Positions 44,526-53,094 are shown, counted from the first letter of the stretch. The stretch: 64,000 bases of DNA from Cyanobacteria bacterium UBA7753 (GCA_002481545.1 DLEF01000067.1:53514-117513); one strand, 5' to 3'. Program-made: numbers and translations. Notes: a model not told the origin generated them from the sequence alone.

Positions 44526-44960
44526 ATGGCAATTACACCGATACAGACAACATATATAAAAATGCCGACAAAATCGGGAGAACATACCGAGTTTGACGGG
44601 GTAAAAGTTCTGTATTATCTCAACAAGAGAGAAGAGGCTCTTCCGATTTTGTATGATACTTTGAAAACCTCCAAAGATGAGGGTGAAATCTGTGAGGCTA
44701 TTTATATAGCTGACAGAATGGTCGAAAACGGCGTAAAAGGAGTGGATAAATTGTATCCTGCCTTATCTTTGCATAATGATACAAAATCCCCTAACGTACA
44801 AACCTTCTTGGCGGGTGTTTATCGGAAAACTAAAGTTCCCGACGCGTTCGGACCTCTTGTAAAAATTCTTATCCAAAACTCTATTAATCCTCCAAAGACT
44901 CCGCAACCGTTTGATCCTAATGAGGAAATCGGTGGAGCTATTTTGGAATATTTAGCGTAA
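44526..44960 (+). CDS. Small helical HEAT-like protein
   Basis: 144 residues, mostly alpha-helical, with repeated hairpins (REEALPILYDTL, GEICEAIYIADRMVENG, VDKLYPALSLH, VQTFLAGVYRKT). This is the pattern of degenerate HEAT/ARM repeats. It follows the membrane protein by 24 bases in what looks like a three- or four-gene operon. An adaptor role for the membrane protein is inferred only from position. Confidence 0.7.
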   Translation: MAITPIQTTYIKMPTKSGEHTEFDGVKVLYYLNKREEALPILYDTLKTSKDEGEICEAIYIADRMVENGVKGVDKLYPALSLHNDTKSPNVQTFLAGVYRKTKVPDAFGPLVKILIQNSINPPKTPQPFDPNEEIGGAILEYLA

Positions 44961-44971
44961 ATACTTATCTA

Positions 44972-44980
44972 TGCTAAAAT
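44972..44980 (+). promoter_or_regulatory. Extended -10, leaderless asparaginase mRNA
   Basis: TGC-TAAAAT, then AAAAGT, then the ATG at 44987. Confidence 0.5.
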
Positions 44981-44986
44981 AAAAGT

Positions 44987-45904
44987 ATGTTAGTAAAACA
45001 TTTTAGAGACGGACTGATAGAAGAAGAGCACGATGGATATGTCCTTACGACAAATAAAGGGCAGGCAACAGATTATCCGTATTTTTTGCGCTCCTGTGCA
45101 AAACCGTTGCAAGCCAGTCTTATGATTGATTACGGCTTGGATGAAAAATATGACCTTACGGGTGAAGAAATTGCGCTTTGCTGCGGTTCTAACGCGGGTG
45201 AAAAATGCCATACCGATATTGCGGAAAGACTGATGAAAAAGTTCGGGCTTAAATATGAGTGGCTCAGATGCGGTCTGCATAAGCCGTTATCAAAAACGAG
45301 ACAGTTTGAAATGGCGGTTAACGGAGAAAAGGTTACATATTACCATAACAATTGTGTCGGGAAACACATTTTGTTTTTGGCTTTGTGCAAAGAAAACGGC
45401 TGGGATGTTGCCACTTATGACCAAATAGAAAATCCGCTCCAACAAAAGGTAAAAGATAAAATTTATAAACTCTGTGAGGTAAAAAAAGAATACCCGATTA
45501 CAAAAGACGGGTGCGGGGTTCCGATACATTCAATGCCGTTAAAGAATATTTTGACGGGATTTATAAACCTTTTTAAAGATGAAAAATATAAAAAGATAAA
45601 ATATGCTTTTTTACAGCATCCGTATATTTTAGGCGGGGAAGACAGACTTGATACGGAAATTATTCAAAACTCCGATACCCTTGTAGCAAAAGTAGGTGCT
45701 GGAGGTTTGTGTGTTGTTGTGAATACAAAAATAAACGACGGACTTATTGTAAAGATAAACGATTGCAATATGGATACAAGACGGCTTGTCGTCTTTGAGG
45801 CACTGAACAATCTCGGTTGGTCTGATTACAAATGTGACAAATCAATAAAAACACTCCACGGGGATATTGTAGGAGAAATCAAAATAAATCTTCCATGGGA
45901 ATAA
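44987..45904 (+). CDS. Asparaginase II-type L-asparaginase
   Basis: Hydrolyses asparagine to aspartate and ammonia. The 305 residues match PF06089, a family unrelated to classic type I/II asparaginases. Signatures: RSCAKPLQA near the N terminus, ALCCGSNAGEKCH (canonical CASHSGE altered), NNCVGKHI (canonical NCSGKH with Ser to Val), DGCGVP, and VGAGGLCVV. The two altered signature positions leave catalytic activity uncertain. The start has no Shine-Dalgarno and lies 6 bases after a -10 box. The SDR gene follows 10 bases later. Confidence 0.9.
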   Translation: MLVKHFRDGLIEEEHDGYVLTTNKGQATDYPYFLRSCAKPLQASLMIDYGLDEKYDLTGEEIALCCGSNAGEKCHTDIAERLMKKFGLKYEWLRCGLHKPLSKTRQFEMAVNGEKVTYYHNNCVGKHILFLALCKENGWDVATYDQIENPLQQKVKDKIYKLCEVKKEYPITKDGCGVPIHSMPLKNILTGFINLFKDEKYKKIKYAFLQHPYILGGEDRLDTEIIQNSDTLVAKVGAGGLCVVVNTKINDGLIVKINDCNMDTRRLVVFEALNNLGWSDYKCDKSIKTLHGDIVGEIKINLPWE

Positions 45905-45914
45905 AAAAGGATAA

Positions 45915-46736
45915 ATGATGAAAAAATACGTAATAACGGGCGCAACATCAGGAATAGGCGAGGCTTTAACAAAACATTTCTCTAAAGAAAATATTGTTTT
46001 TGCAGGATATAGAAATGAAGAGAAACTGGATAATCTAAAAAAGATATCGGATAACATTATCCCGTTCTATGTCGATTATGCAAAGCCTGAAACGATTGCG
46101 GGAGCAATAGATAATATAAAACAAAAAACGGATAAAGTTGATACATTGATAAATGTTGCGGGTTGTGTTGTTGCGGGGGCGACGGAGTGTATTTCCGTAT
46201 CGGAACTCCGCAGACAGTTTGATGTAAACGTATTCGGTGCGTTTGAACTTTCTCAAGGACTTAATCCGCTCCTTGAAAACGGCAGGATTATAAATATAAG
46301 CTCTATGGCAAGTTACGGAATATTTCCTTTTATCTCGCCATATTGTGCTTCTAAAAGGGCACTTGATATTTTGTTCAACGCTTTTTCACTGGAAAACAAA
46401 CGTAATATCAAGGTCGTTTCTATAAAACCCGGAGTAATCGCAACCCCGCTTTGGTCAAAATCCGTAAAAGAAAATACTGAAACTATGGATAAATGTACCG
46501 ATTATAAGGACGAGTCCGAATATATCGTCCAAAACGCTTTTAAAAACGAAAAACACGGATTAAACGTGCAAAAGGTCGTAAACGCTGTAGTTAAAGCTGA
46601 CAGAGTAAAAAATCCGAAACCTTCTTATTGTGTAGGGTTTGATTCTTGGGCTGCGTCCGTTGCCTCAAAGCTCCCTCAGACATTATTGAATAAAATAATT
46701 AAATCTAAAGTTAAGAAACTGGGAGTAAAGGGGTAA
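45915..46736 (+). CDS. SDR family oxidoreductase
   Basis: Short-chain dehydrogenase/reductase, 273 residues, classical type. NAD(P) binding by TGATSGIG (8-15), the INVAG strand (79-83), and the catalytic set S130, Y143 and K147 in NISSMASYG...PYCASK. KPGVIATPLW follows. The substrate cannot be told. AAAGGATAA precedes two adjacent ATGs; the first is used here. Likely co-transcribed with the asparaginase. Confidence 0.93.
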   Translation: MMKKYVITGATSGIGEALTKHFSKENIVFAGYRNEEKLDNLKKISDNIIPFYVDYAKPETIAGAIDNIKQKTDKVDTLINVAGCVVAGATECISVSELRRQFDVNVFGAFELSQGLNPLLENGRIINISSMASYGIFPFISPYCASKRALDILFNAFSLENKRNIKVVSIKPGVIATPLWSKSVKENTETMDKCTDYKDESEYIVQNAFKNEKHGLNVQKVVNAVVKADRVKNPKPSYCVGFDSWAASVASKLPQTLLNKIIKSKVKKLGVKG

Positions 46737-46880
46737 ATATAAAATTGGAGTCTTTTTTGTAAATTGAGCTGTCCGCTATCCCTTATGTTAACTTTTGTTA
46801 CAACATGCGAAACCTTTGAAATTAGGGGTGTGCACTTATTTTTATATATATGTAGAGAGAACTTAAAAAAGAGGTGCACT

Positions 46881-47465
46881 ATGGCGCGCGAAGACGTAAA
46901 CTATAATTTGCAACAGGATTTACAAGCATCGGGATCGCTCGGCTTTTCTAAAATGAAAATTAACACAAGAGCTTTACAGAATGTACAATTCGGACCTGAT
47001 ATATATTCACCGCAGGCAGACTCTTATTATAACGGAATCGGTGCTGCCGCCATAAACGGTATGCCTGTTTCGGAACAGTTGTTTGATTTTAATTCTCCGA
47101 CACTTTCTCAATTCAGTGTCAGCGGAAATAACGGTACGAATTTTAGTGCAAATTTTTCAGTCGGTTCTGTTCAAACGGGGCGTAAAAATTTCACACCTAA
47201 AGGCGGTTGGCTTAATGCCGTAAGAATAGAGGGAACCCCGCAAACAAACGGTAAAACCGGAGTTCAACAAACGAATGCATCAGGCACATACAGTTATAAA
47301 ATAGAATATAATGGTGCCGGTGGTGCTCCTACCCTTGTATATAAGGACAAGAACGGCAAGACAATAAAGACTGCTGATGTAAAAGATACACAGCTATACA
47401 ATGCTGGACAGAAAGCACTGAAAGATGCGCAAGAAGCTTGGAAAAAGAGCCATAAAAAAAGTTAA
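46881..47465 (+). CDS. Hypothetical protein, lineage-specific
   Basis: The start is set by an AAAAGAGG site 6 bases before ATG (MAREDVNYN); the frame is open further upstream but that part crosses an apparent promoter region. The 194 residues are rich in Asn, Gly, Ser and Thr, with Phe-Ser/Asn alternations (SGNNGTNFSANFSVGS) suggestive of a beta-rich surface or structural protein. There is no signal peptide, and the C terminus is Lys-rich. Unrecognised. It converges with the periplasmic protein gene. Confidence 0.65.
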   Translation: MAREDVNYNLQQDLQASGSLGFSKMKINTRALQNVQFGPDIYSPQADSYYNGIGAAAINGMPVSEQLFDFNSPTLSQFSVSGNNGTNFSANFSVGSVQTGRKNFTPKGGWLNAVRIEGTPQTNGKTGVQQTNASGTYSYKIEYNGAGGAPTLVYKDKNGKTIKTADVKDTQLYNAGQKALKDAQEAWKKSHKKS

Positions 47466-47476
47466 ACGGCGTCAAT

Positions 47477-48154
47477 CTAACTGATAGGAATATCAATTGG
47501 CTGTGCGAGTATAACTTCTAAGGTTGAGCCTTTTAGAAGTGTTACTTCGTCGCCTCTTTTAAACAGGTCTGCGACGCTGTCACCTACGAGATAACAGAAA
47601 CCGCCTAATGCTCCGCCCAGTGCGCATATAGGGGCTGTAATATATTGTGAGCCGGGGATAACGTCTCCTGCTCTTTTACCGTAGTTTGTGGCTACTTTTG
47701 TTATATCACAGGTTTTAGTCCAATTGTCCTGTAAGGCTTGACCGTAACCAAGTGTTTGATAAATGCCTCCGTCATAGGTGGTCTTTTTAATTCCGTAAAC
47801 ACTCAAACTGATTGGGATTTGTCTTCCTGTCGGAGTAACAACGTGGTCGAAATCAAGATATAAAACGGCACCTCTGGACAGACGTTTTGAACTCTTTAAT
47901 TTCTTTATACTCCCTCTTATAACAGAGCCTGACGGAAGAATGACTTTGCCGTCAACTTTTTGATCTGCCAAAAGCATCAGATTAAACGAATCGCCCTCTT
48001 GGCAAGCCATTGTATCAACCGTTTGTAGCAATTCCAGAGTCATCCTTGTTCCTTCAGGAATCCTTGCGGTCTTTGCGTTGCCTTTATAAGGGGTTGCAAA
48101 CGCCATATTCATTGTCAGCATTAACATCGTTAAAATCATTGATAAGTATTTCAT
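47477..48154 (-). CDS. Secreted protein related to the SLH-protein C terminus
   Basis: The ATG at 48154 is best placed behind GGGAGAG; a GTG two codons upstream is possible. The 225-residue product has a signal peptide (to about AFA, residue 20). The mature part opens with IPEGTRMTLELLQ and has GSVIRGSIKKLK, a beta-rich domain of the general kind seen in the SLH protein (GSTVTGKVVEV). Later a Gly-rich hydrophobic stretch (CALGGALGGFCYLVGDSV) and GDEVTLLKGSTLEVILAQP are again similar in layout to the SLH-protein end. Probably an envelope protein of unknown role. Confidence 0.75.
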   Translation of the reverse strand: MKYLSMILTMLMLTMNMAFATPYKGNAKTARIPEGTRMTLELLQTVDTMACQEGDSFNLMLLADQKVDGKVILPSGSVIRGSIKKLKSSKRLSRGAVLYLDFDHVVTPTGRQIPISLSVYGIKKTTYDGGIYQTLGYGQALQDNWTKTCDITKVATNYGKRAGDVIPGSQYITAPICALGGALGGFCYLVGDSVADLFKRGDEVTLLKGSTLEVILAQPIDIPIS

Positions 48155-48374
48155 AATCACTCTCCCAATCTTTTGTGATTATAGCATACTACATATTTAT
48201 TTGCAATTTTCGCACATTATGAGAGGGTAAATATATTTATTCCTCTTATACCACTTTACCCTTTTATAACTTTGTGTATAATTTATATACAAAAGATGTT
48301 AGACTATCCAAAACCCGTAAGACTAATTCACAAAATATGTATACGGGTTATAAAAATAAGGAAGGAGTTATGTT

Positions 48375-48767
48375 ATGAACAAAAATCTTACAATAATACT
48401 AATGATATTTATTATTCCGTTAATCGGATATTTCTGCCTTTCACAGAGAAGTGCGAGTAATGTAACGGTGGCAACTACCACAAGACCGCAGTTGATTAAG
48501 TTTACTTCCAATATGTGCAGTGAATGCAGAAGAGTCGAACCTGTTGTTAATGCGGTTGTAAAGAAACATCAGGACACTGTTCAATATATTGCAATCCCTG
48601 TTCAGGTAAACAACAAATATAATAACGAAATGATGTCAAAATACAACGTTACTCTTGTTCCTACCATTATTATCTTGGACAAAGACAAACACGTAGTAAA
48701 ACGTATTGAAGGCTATGTTGATGCCAAGACTTTAGACGGATATTTAAGAAAGGTATGCAATGATTGA
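48375..48767 (+). CDS. Membrane-anchored thioredoxin-like protein
   Basis: 130 residues: an uncleaved N-terminal membrane helix (5-22) places a thioredoxin fold outside the membrane. The active site is C48-S-E-C51, followed by the cis-Pro region LVPTIIIL. It overlaps the CcdA-like gene by 8 bases. The pair would pass electrons from cytoplasmic thioredoxin via CcdA to this protein, reducing periplasmic disulfides or supporting haem attachment. AAGGAGTT precedes the start. Confidence 0.92.
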   Translation: MNKNLTIILMIFIIPLIGYFCLSQRSASNVTVATTTRPQLIKFTSNMCSECRRVEPVVNAVVKKHQDTVQYIAIPVQVNNKYNNEMMSKYNVTLVPTIIILDKDKHVVKRIEGYVDAKTLDGYLRKVCND

Positions 48768-49470
48768 TATTGTCCAATATTTCACATCACAGGCAAGTAA
48801 CGGGCAATTCCAACTGATGTTTATTGCTGTGTCCTTCTTCGGAGGGGTGCTTGCCTCGATATCCCCGTGTTCGCTTGCTATGCTCCCTGTCGTAATCGGA
48901 TATATAGGAGGCTACGGTGACAGCGATAATAAGACTATATTCAAACAGTTGTTGTCGTTCGTTTTCGGCTCTGCCCTTGTATTTAGCATAATAGGAATAA
49001 TCTGTGCAATCACGGGACACGTATTTATATCATTTGCGGGTGATTATTTTATCCTTATAATATCATCACTGCTTTTGGTTTTGGGGTTAAATCTTATCGG
49101 GGTTTTGGATATAAACTTTCCCGCTCTTGTAAACAAAGTTCCTAAAAATACCAATAATTCAAAATATTTATACCCTATGATATTGGGCGCAATATTTGCG
49201 ATAGCGGGGACACCTTGTTCCACTCCGATACTTGCGGGGATTATGAGCTTTGCCGCAATAACAGACAGTATTTTACTTGCCATAATAATGCTCTTTTCTT
49301 TCGCAATCGGTCAGGGAATAATCCTTGTGATAGCGGGCATGTTCACGGGTGTCGTTAAAAAATTCGGGAATATTGCATCAGTTTCGGATGTAATAATCAA
49401 ACTTTCGGGCGGGCTCCTTGTCTTAACAGCTCTTTATATGTTCTACAGGGTATTTTCACAGTTTATATAG
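48760..49470 (+). CDS. ccdA: CcdA/DsbD-type thiol-disulfide membrane transporter
   Basis: 236 residues with six hydrophobic spans. Each half has a conserved Cys after a Pro-rich turn: SISPCSLAMLP (C37) and AGTPCSTPIL (C153), the redox pair of CcdA. It shuttles reducing power across the membrane, with the coupled thioredoxin as acceptor. No cytochrome c biogenesis genes are nearby. Confidence 0.92.
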   Translation: MIDIVQYFTSQASNGQFQLMFIAVSFFGGVLASISPCSLAMLPVVIGYIGGYGDSDNKTIFKQLLSFVFGSALVFSIIGIICAITGHVFISFAGDYFILIISSLLLVLGLNLIGVLDINFPALVNKVPKNTNNSKYLYPMILGAIFAIAGTPCSTPILAGIMSFAAITDSILLAIIMLFSFAIGQGIILVIAGMFTGVVKKFGNIASVSDVIIKLSGGLLVLTALYMFYRVFSQFI

Positions 49471-49488
49471 CTTAGAAAATTCAAGGTT

Positions 49489-49508
49489 GGTGCGGTAGTG
49501 ACCGCACC
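49489..49508 (-). repeat. REP palindrome lacking GTAG
   Basis: GGTGCGGTAGTGACCGCACC followed by TGAC instead of CTAC. Confidence 0.55.
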
Positions 49509-49591
49509 TGACATTCTTTTTACGTAAAAATCTGTAAATTTAAAGTTTAAAGTTAATAACTCTGCACTTTTAACTTTGCACTTTGCACTCG

Positions 49592-49624
49592 CTTAGTGCC
49601 CTAGTGCCTTACTGCCTTAGTATC
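49592..49624 (+). repeat. CTTAGTGCC/CTTAGTATC string
   Basis: Three to four 9-base units running up to the helicase stop codon. Confidence 0.55.
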
Positions 49625-51940
49625 TTAATCTATATCGATAGGCTCTCTTGATATCTTGTCTATTGCTTCACGTGCTGTGTAAACAAGGCTTTCAGGGACA
49701 TTGTCAATCGTTGTGAATTGTCTTAATACATCTACTACACGTTTGAAACATCTTACGATATCGCCTTCGCCCACATCGCCTGCCTGATTGATGATTTCTT
49801 CCCAGTCTTCACCTGCTACCCATAGTTCTATAAGTGCGGAATAGTAAGAGTTGATATACATATTGTCTTCAATATGATATTCTGTCTGAATCTTATCAAG
49901 TTTGCGTCTTATATCTTTTATCTTGTTTAACGTTTTACGGACATTCTTAGATAACGGCAGATGCGAATACATTTCGTTTCTGACGTCTTCCGTCGTAACC
50001 GAGCAGATGACTGATGCTAATTCCGCAGGTGTCAACTCATCCAATATCCCCGAGAGCATAATCTCTGATAAGAAAAGTTCGTTTTCGGAGCGGATTTGAG
50101 AGCAGGTTTTCCCTTTCTCTGTCGGGAAATTGTCTTTCAAATACCCGTATCTTTCCAAAACTTTTTGGTGTGATACAAACTTGTTCCAATAGATATCTCT
50201 TTGGTTGTCTATTTCTTTTTCAAGTCTTTGTCCGATTTTTTCATAACGTTTTATCAAATCTAAAGACTTCATATGTTTTTTATAAAGTTTGCAGGTATCG
50301 CAGTTGTAAGAGTGCATTTTGTTTAACTGCCCTTTTACAAACTCTTCAAACTTTAGTGCCTCTTCCGATAAAGGTCTGTGTTTCCCTTTTTCCTGTCTTC
50401 TTATTGTCTTTGCAATACGTCTGTTCTGAACGTAAGATTCTCTTATTTTGTTATATTCAAGCAAATCTTCGTTCGTCAATTTGCACCAGCATTTAAAATC
50501 GCTGACGGCTTTAATCTTATCATTGTTTTCCTGCTGTTCGGTGAGCAAACCTGACAATCTTGTATTAGCGGAAAAATACCCGAAACTTTTGAGGATAAGT
50601 TCTTTTGCCTCTTCCTCCGTAAAACGTTGCAGAAGGTTCAGTACCATTGAATAACTCGGTGAAAAACGGCTCTCCAAAGGGTTAGCCTTACTCAAGACCA
50701 AATCCGCAACTTCTTGCGGGGATTGGTAAGGAGTACCCACGATTGTTACATAGCCGACTTCATCCATTCCGCGTCTTCCCGCACGTCCTGACATCTGCAA
50801 AAATTCACTCGGTGTGAGCATTCTGTGCCCGTTATCAGTCCTTTTGCTGATAGAGCTTATAACGGTAGAGCGGGCAGGCATGTTTATCCCTGCGGCGAGG
50901 GTTTCCGTCGCAAAGACTACTTTTATCAGTCCTTCTTGGAACAGTTTCTCAACGAGAAGTTTCCAAGCGGGCAAAAGTCCTGCGTGGTGCGATGCTACCC
51001 CTTGCAGGAGGTATTCAATATGTTTGTTGTTATACAAAAACGGGTTATCCGCAATATATTCATCAATAATTTCTTTTATACGCTTTTGTTCTTCGGGAGT
51101 TACGAGCCCTAAAGACTCACATTTTTCCATCTGTTCATCACATTTTTTACGAGAGAAAGTAAAGTATATCGCAGGGAGCATATCTTTTTCGTAGAGATTT
51201 CTTACAACTTCTCTTACGTGGCTTTTCTGTTGCGCTCTTCCGCGCGGCCCGCGCTTGTAATTTCTTTTTTCGGGTTTAATTTTTTTGTTCAATCCTCCGC
51301 CCGGGGATAATAACGGCAAGAGTGTATCAGGTTGAGAACTGTCAAAATAATAGTATCTCAAAGGTACGGGACGGAAGTCCGTATTTATTAAAGTCGTTTT
51401 TGAGTGAACCGTATTTATCCAATCCGTTAGTTGATCGGCGTTTGCAACGGTTGCAGATAGCGCAATAATTTGAACGTCGGTCGGGCAATAAATAATACTT
51501 TCCTCCCAAACGGTACCTCTCTGTTCGTCGTTCATATAATGAACTTCATCAAGTACGACATAGCGGACTTTCTGCATATTGTCGCTAATTGAACCAAAGT
51601 TGGTACAATATAACATATTTCTGAAAACTTCGGTTGTCATTACGACTATTTGGGCATTACGGTTGATAGATGTGTCACCCGTTAACAGTCCGACTCTTTC
51701 CGTGCCGTACTTTCTTCCGAAATCAAAGAATTTTTGATTAGAGAGTGCCTTTAGAGGGGTAGTGTAGAAAATTCTTTCGTCGTGTTCTATCGCAAGCTGG
51801 ATTGCAAACTCCGCAATCACGGTTTTGCCCGCCCCGGTAGGTGCACAAACAACTACACTTTCACCGTTTTCGATACATTTGCATGCATCTTTTTGAAAAT
51901 CATCTAACTCAAAAGGGAAACCTAACATCTCTAATTCCAA
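49625..51940 (-). CDS. Ski2/HelY-type DExH RNA helicase
   Basis: Superfamily II helicase, 771 residues. Motif I is APTGAGKT (33-40), motif II is DEVH (131-134), motif III SAT in ALSATVANA, motif V in FATETLAAGINMPA, and motif VI QMSGRAGRRG. The C-terminal third is helical with a DSHCT-like end, and a CDTCKLYKKH stretch may bind metal. Large helicases of this type are universal in cyanobacteria. The start is a TTG; an ATG four codons in is the alternative. TATACA lies 6 bases before the TTG, similar to the leaderless promoters. Confidence 0.92.
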   Translation of the reverse strand: MELEMLGFPFELDDFQKDACKCIENGESVVVCAPTGAGKTVIAEFAIQLAIEHDERIFYTTPLKALSNQKFFDFGRKYGTERVGLLTGDTSINRNAQIVVMTTEVFRNMLYCTNFGSISDNMQKVRYVVLDEVHYMNDEQRGTVWEESIIYCPTDVQIIALSATVANADQLTDWINTVHSKTTLINTDFRPVPLRYYYFDSSQPDTLLPLLSPGGGLNKKIKPEKRNYKRGPRGRAQQKSHVREVVRNLYEKDMLPAIYFTFSRKKCDEQMEKCESLGLVTPEEQKRIKEIIDEYIADNPFLYNNKHIEYLLQGVASHHAGLLPAWKLLVEKLFQEGLIKVVFATETLAAGINMPARSTVISSISKRTDNGHRMLTPSEFLQMSGRAGRRGMDEVGYVTIVGTPYQSPQEVADLVLSKANPLESRFSPSYSMVLNLLQRFTEEEAKELILKSFGYFSANTRLSGLLTEQQENNDKIKAVSDFKCWCKLTNEDLLEYNKIRESYVQNRRIAKTIRRQEKGKHRPLSEEALKFEEFVKGQLNKMHSYNCDTCKLYKKHMKSLDLIKRYEKIGQRLEKEIDNQRDIYWNKFVSHQKVLERYGYLKDNFPTEKGKTCSQIRSENELFLSEIMLSGILDELTPAELASVICSVTTEDVRNEMYSHLPLSKNVRKTLNKIKDIRRKLDKIQTEYHIEDNMYINSYYSALIELWVAGEDWEEIINQAGDVGEGDIVRCFKRVVDVLRQFTTIDNVPESLVYTAREAIDKISREPIDID

Positions 51941-51999
51941 CCATACTGTATAACTCTCTCATTATGACATATTTAGTCGGATATATCAAGACCGGACAG

Positions 52000-52023
52000 G
52001 TAGGGCGCGTTCGCTAACGCACC
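52000..52023 (+). repeat. GTAG-type REP, stem GGTGCGTT
   Basis: GTAG followed by GGCGCGTTCGCTAACGCACC; same family as 52708-52731. Confidence 0.6.
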
Positions 52024-52049
52024 AACTCAATTGGTACAAAATTTGTATC

Positions 52050-52394
52050 CTACAATTTTTTCCAATAAGTCTTAAATTTTTTTATTTCTTGTTTTGTTTG
52101 TTCGTAATCCCCCTTAAAACATATTGCCCTGTCATCTATGTATAAATATGCAGGAATTTTTGTATTAGTTATATCAATAAAATAACGGTCAAGATTATTT
52201 TTAATAAGCCATTTTGCAGTTTTGAGCAAATTTCTTGTTGTAAACAGATACAAATTTGAGTTTCTATTCAAATATTCTAGAAAATCCTCAGCTCCCTCTT
52301 TTATATCAGGAATAGTATCTTTATCATAATGTCCGTTGTATATGTTTAATACTCCGTCTAAATCTATTAAAATAGTTTTCTTATCTTTTATCAT
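52050..52394 (-). CDS. Small HAD-superfamily hydrolase
   Basis: With the start at MIKDKKTIL (ATG at 52394) the protein has 114 residues. The frame is open further upstream to an ATG at 52469, overlapping the divergent XRE gene, but that extension looks non-native. HAD motif I is ILIDLDGVL (D11 and D13), motif II is the TT of LFTTRN, and YIDDRAI supplies the C-terminal acidic pair. The short cap resembles small phosphatases or 5'-nucleotidase-like HADs. No clear Shine-Dalgarno. Substrate unknown. Confidence 0.8.
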   Translation of the reverse strand: MIKDKKTILIDLDGVLNIYNGHYDKDTIPDIKEGAEDFLEYLNRNSNLYLFTTRNLLKTAKWLIKNNLDRYFIDITNTKIPAYLYIDDRAICFKGDYEQTKQEIKKFKTYWKKL

Positions 52395-52463
52395 AAAATA
52401 ATATCTTTTCTTATTGAGAAATCGCAATGAAATTTCAAACATTATATTGCATAATCTCAATAA

Positions 52464-52700
52464 ATGCAATATTCAAAACTTGGTGAATTTATAAAACAAA
52501 AGAGGATATCGGCAGGATTATCCTTAAATAAATTAGCCGTAGAATCAGAAATAGATCCGGCTATATTAAGCAGAATTGAAAACCTGAAACAAGGAATTAA
52601 AGTAAATATTCTTGAAAATATAGCTTTTACTTTCGGACAAACCGTTTCACAATTTTTAAAAGAATATGAAAAATTATATAATATAAAAGTAATCAAATAA
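52464..52700 (+). CDS. XRE-family HTH regulator
   Basis: 78 residues, essentially one lambda-repressor-like helix-turn-helix: LGEFIKQKRISAGLSLNKLA, then ILSRIENLKQG and ILENIAFTFG. No effector domain. It lies divergently next to the HAD gene and may regulate it. The start ATG has no ribosome site, and a -10-like CATAAT ends 8 bases before it, so the mRNA may be nearly leaderless. Confidence 0.88.
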   Translation: MQYSKLGEFIKQKRISAGLSLNKLAVESEIDPAILSRIENLKQGIKVNILENIAFTFGQTVSQFLKEYEKLYNIKVIK

Positions 52701-52707
52701 CAGATAT

Positions 52708-52731
52708 GTAGGGTGCGTTCGCTAACGCCCC
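52708..52731 (+). repeat. GTAG-type REP, stem GGTGCGTT
   Basis: GTAG followed by GGTGCGTTCGCTAACGCCCC. Confidence 0.65.
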
Positions 52732-52755
52732 AACAATATTTTATCTGATTTATAA

Positions 52756-53094
52756 TTACTTCTTAAAAATAAATATAACCGCAAGCAGGATAAACATAAA
52801 ACCTACAAGGTAGTTCCACTTAAACTCCTCTTTCAGATAAGTGACGGAGAATACCGAAAATACAACGAGGGTGATAACCTCCTGAATGGTTTTGAGTTGT
52901 GCTGCGGTATAATATTCGTGCCCTATTCTGTTTGCGGGAACTTGCAGGCAATATTCAAAAAACGCGATGCCCCAGCTCACAAGAATGACTACCCACAACG
53001 CGGTATTTTTATATTTCAAATGTCCGTACCACGCAAATGTCATAAAAATATTGGAAAATGTCAGCAATACTATCGGTAAAAAAGCTCTTATCAT
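52756..53094 (-). CDS. DUF486 (DMT-like) membrane protein
   Basis: 112 residues with four membrane helices. LTFSNIFMTFAWYGHLK and FFEYCLQVPANRIGH are characteristic of the DUF486/COG3169 family, which resembles half of a drug/metabolite transporter. The start overlaps the tlyA stop by four bases (ATGA), so the two are co-translated. Substrate unknown. Confidence 0.9.
   Translation of the reverse strand: MIRAFLPIVLLTFSNIFMTFAWYGHLKYKNTALWVVILVSWGIAFFEYCLQVPANRIGHEYYTAAQLKTIQEVITLVVFSVFSVTYLKEEFKWNYLVGFMFILLAVIFIFKK

Noticed and set aside
46764..46880. 39-codon upstream extension of the 46881 gene
   Set aside because: An AAAAGAGG site directly before MAREDV marks the real start; the extension crosses probable promoter sequence.
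48312..48347. ACCCGTA/TACGGGT inverted repeat before the thioredoxin-like gene
   Set aside because: Only 7 pairs around a 22-base AT-rich loop; no riboswitch or operator match was evident.
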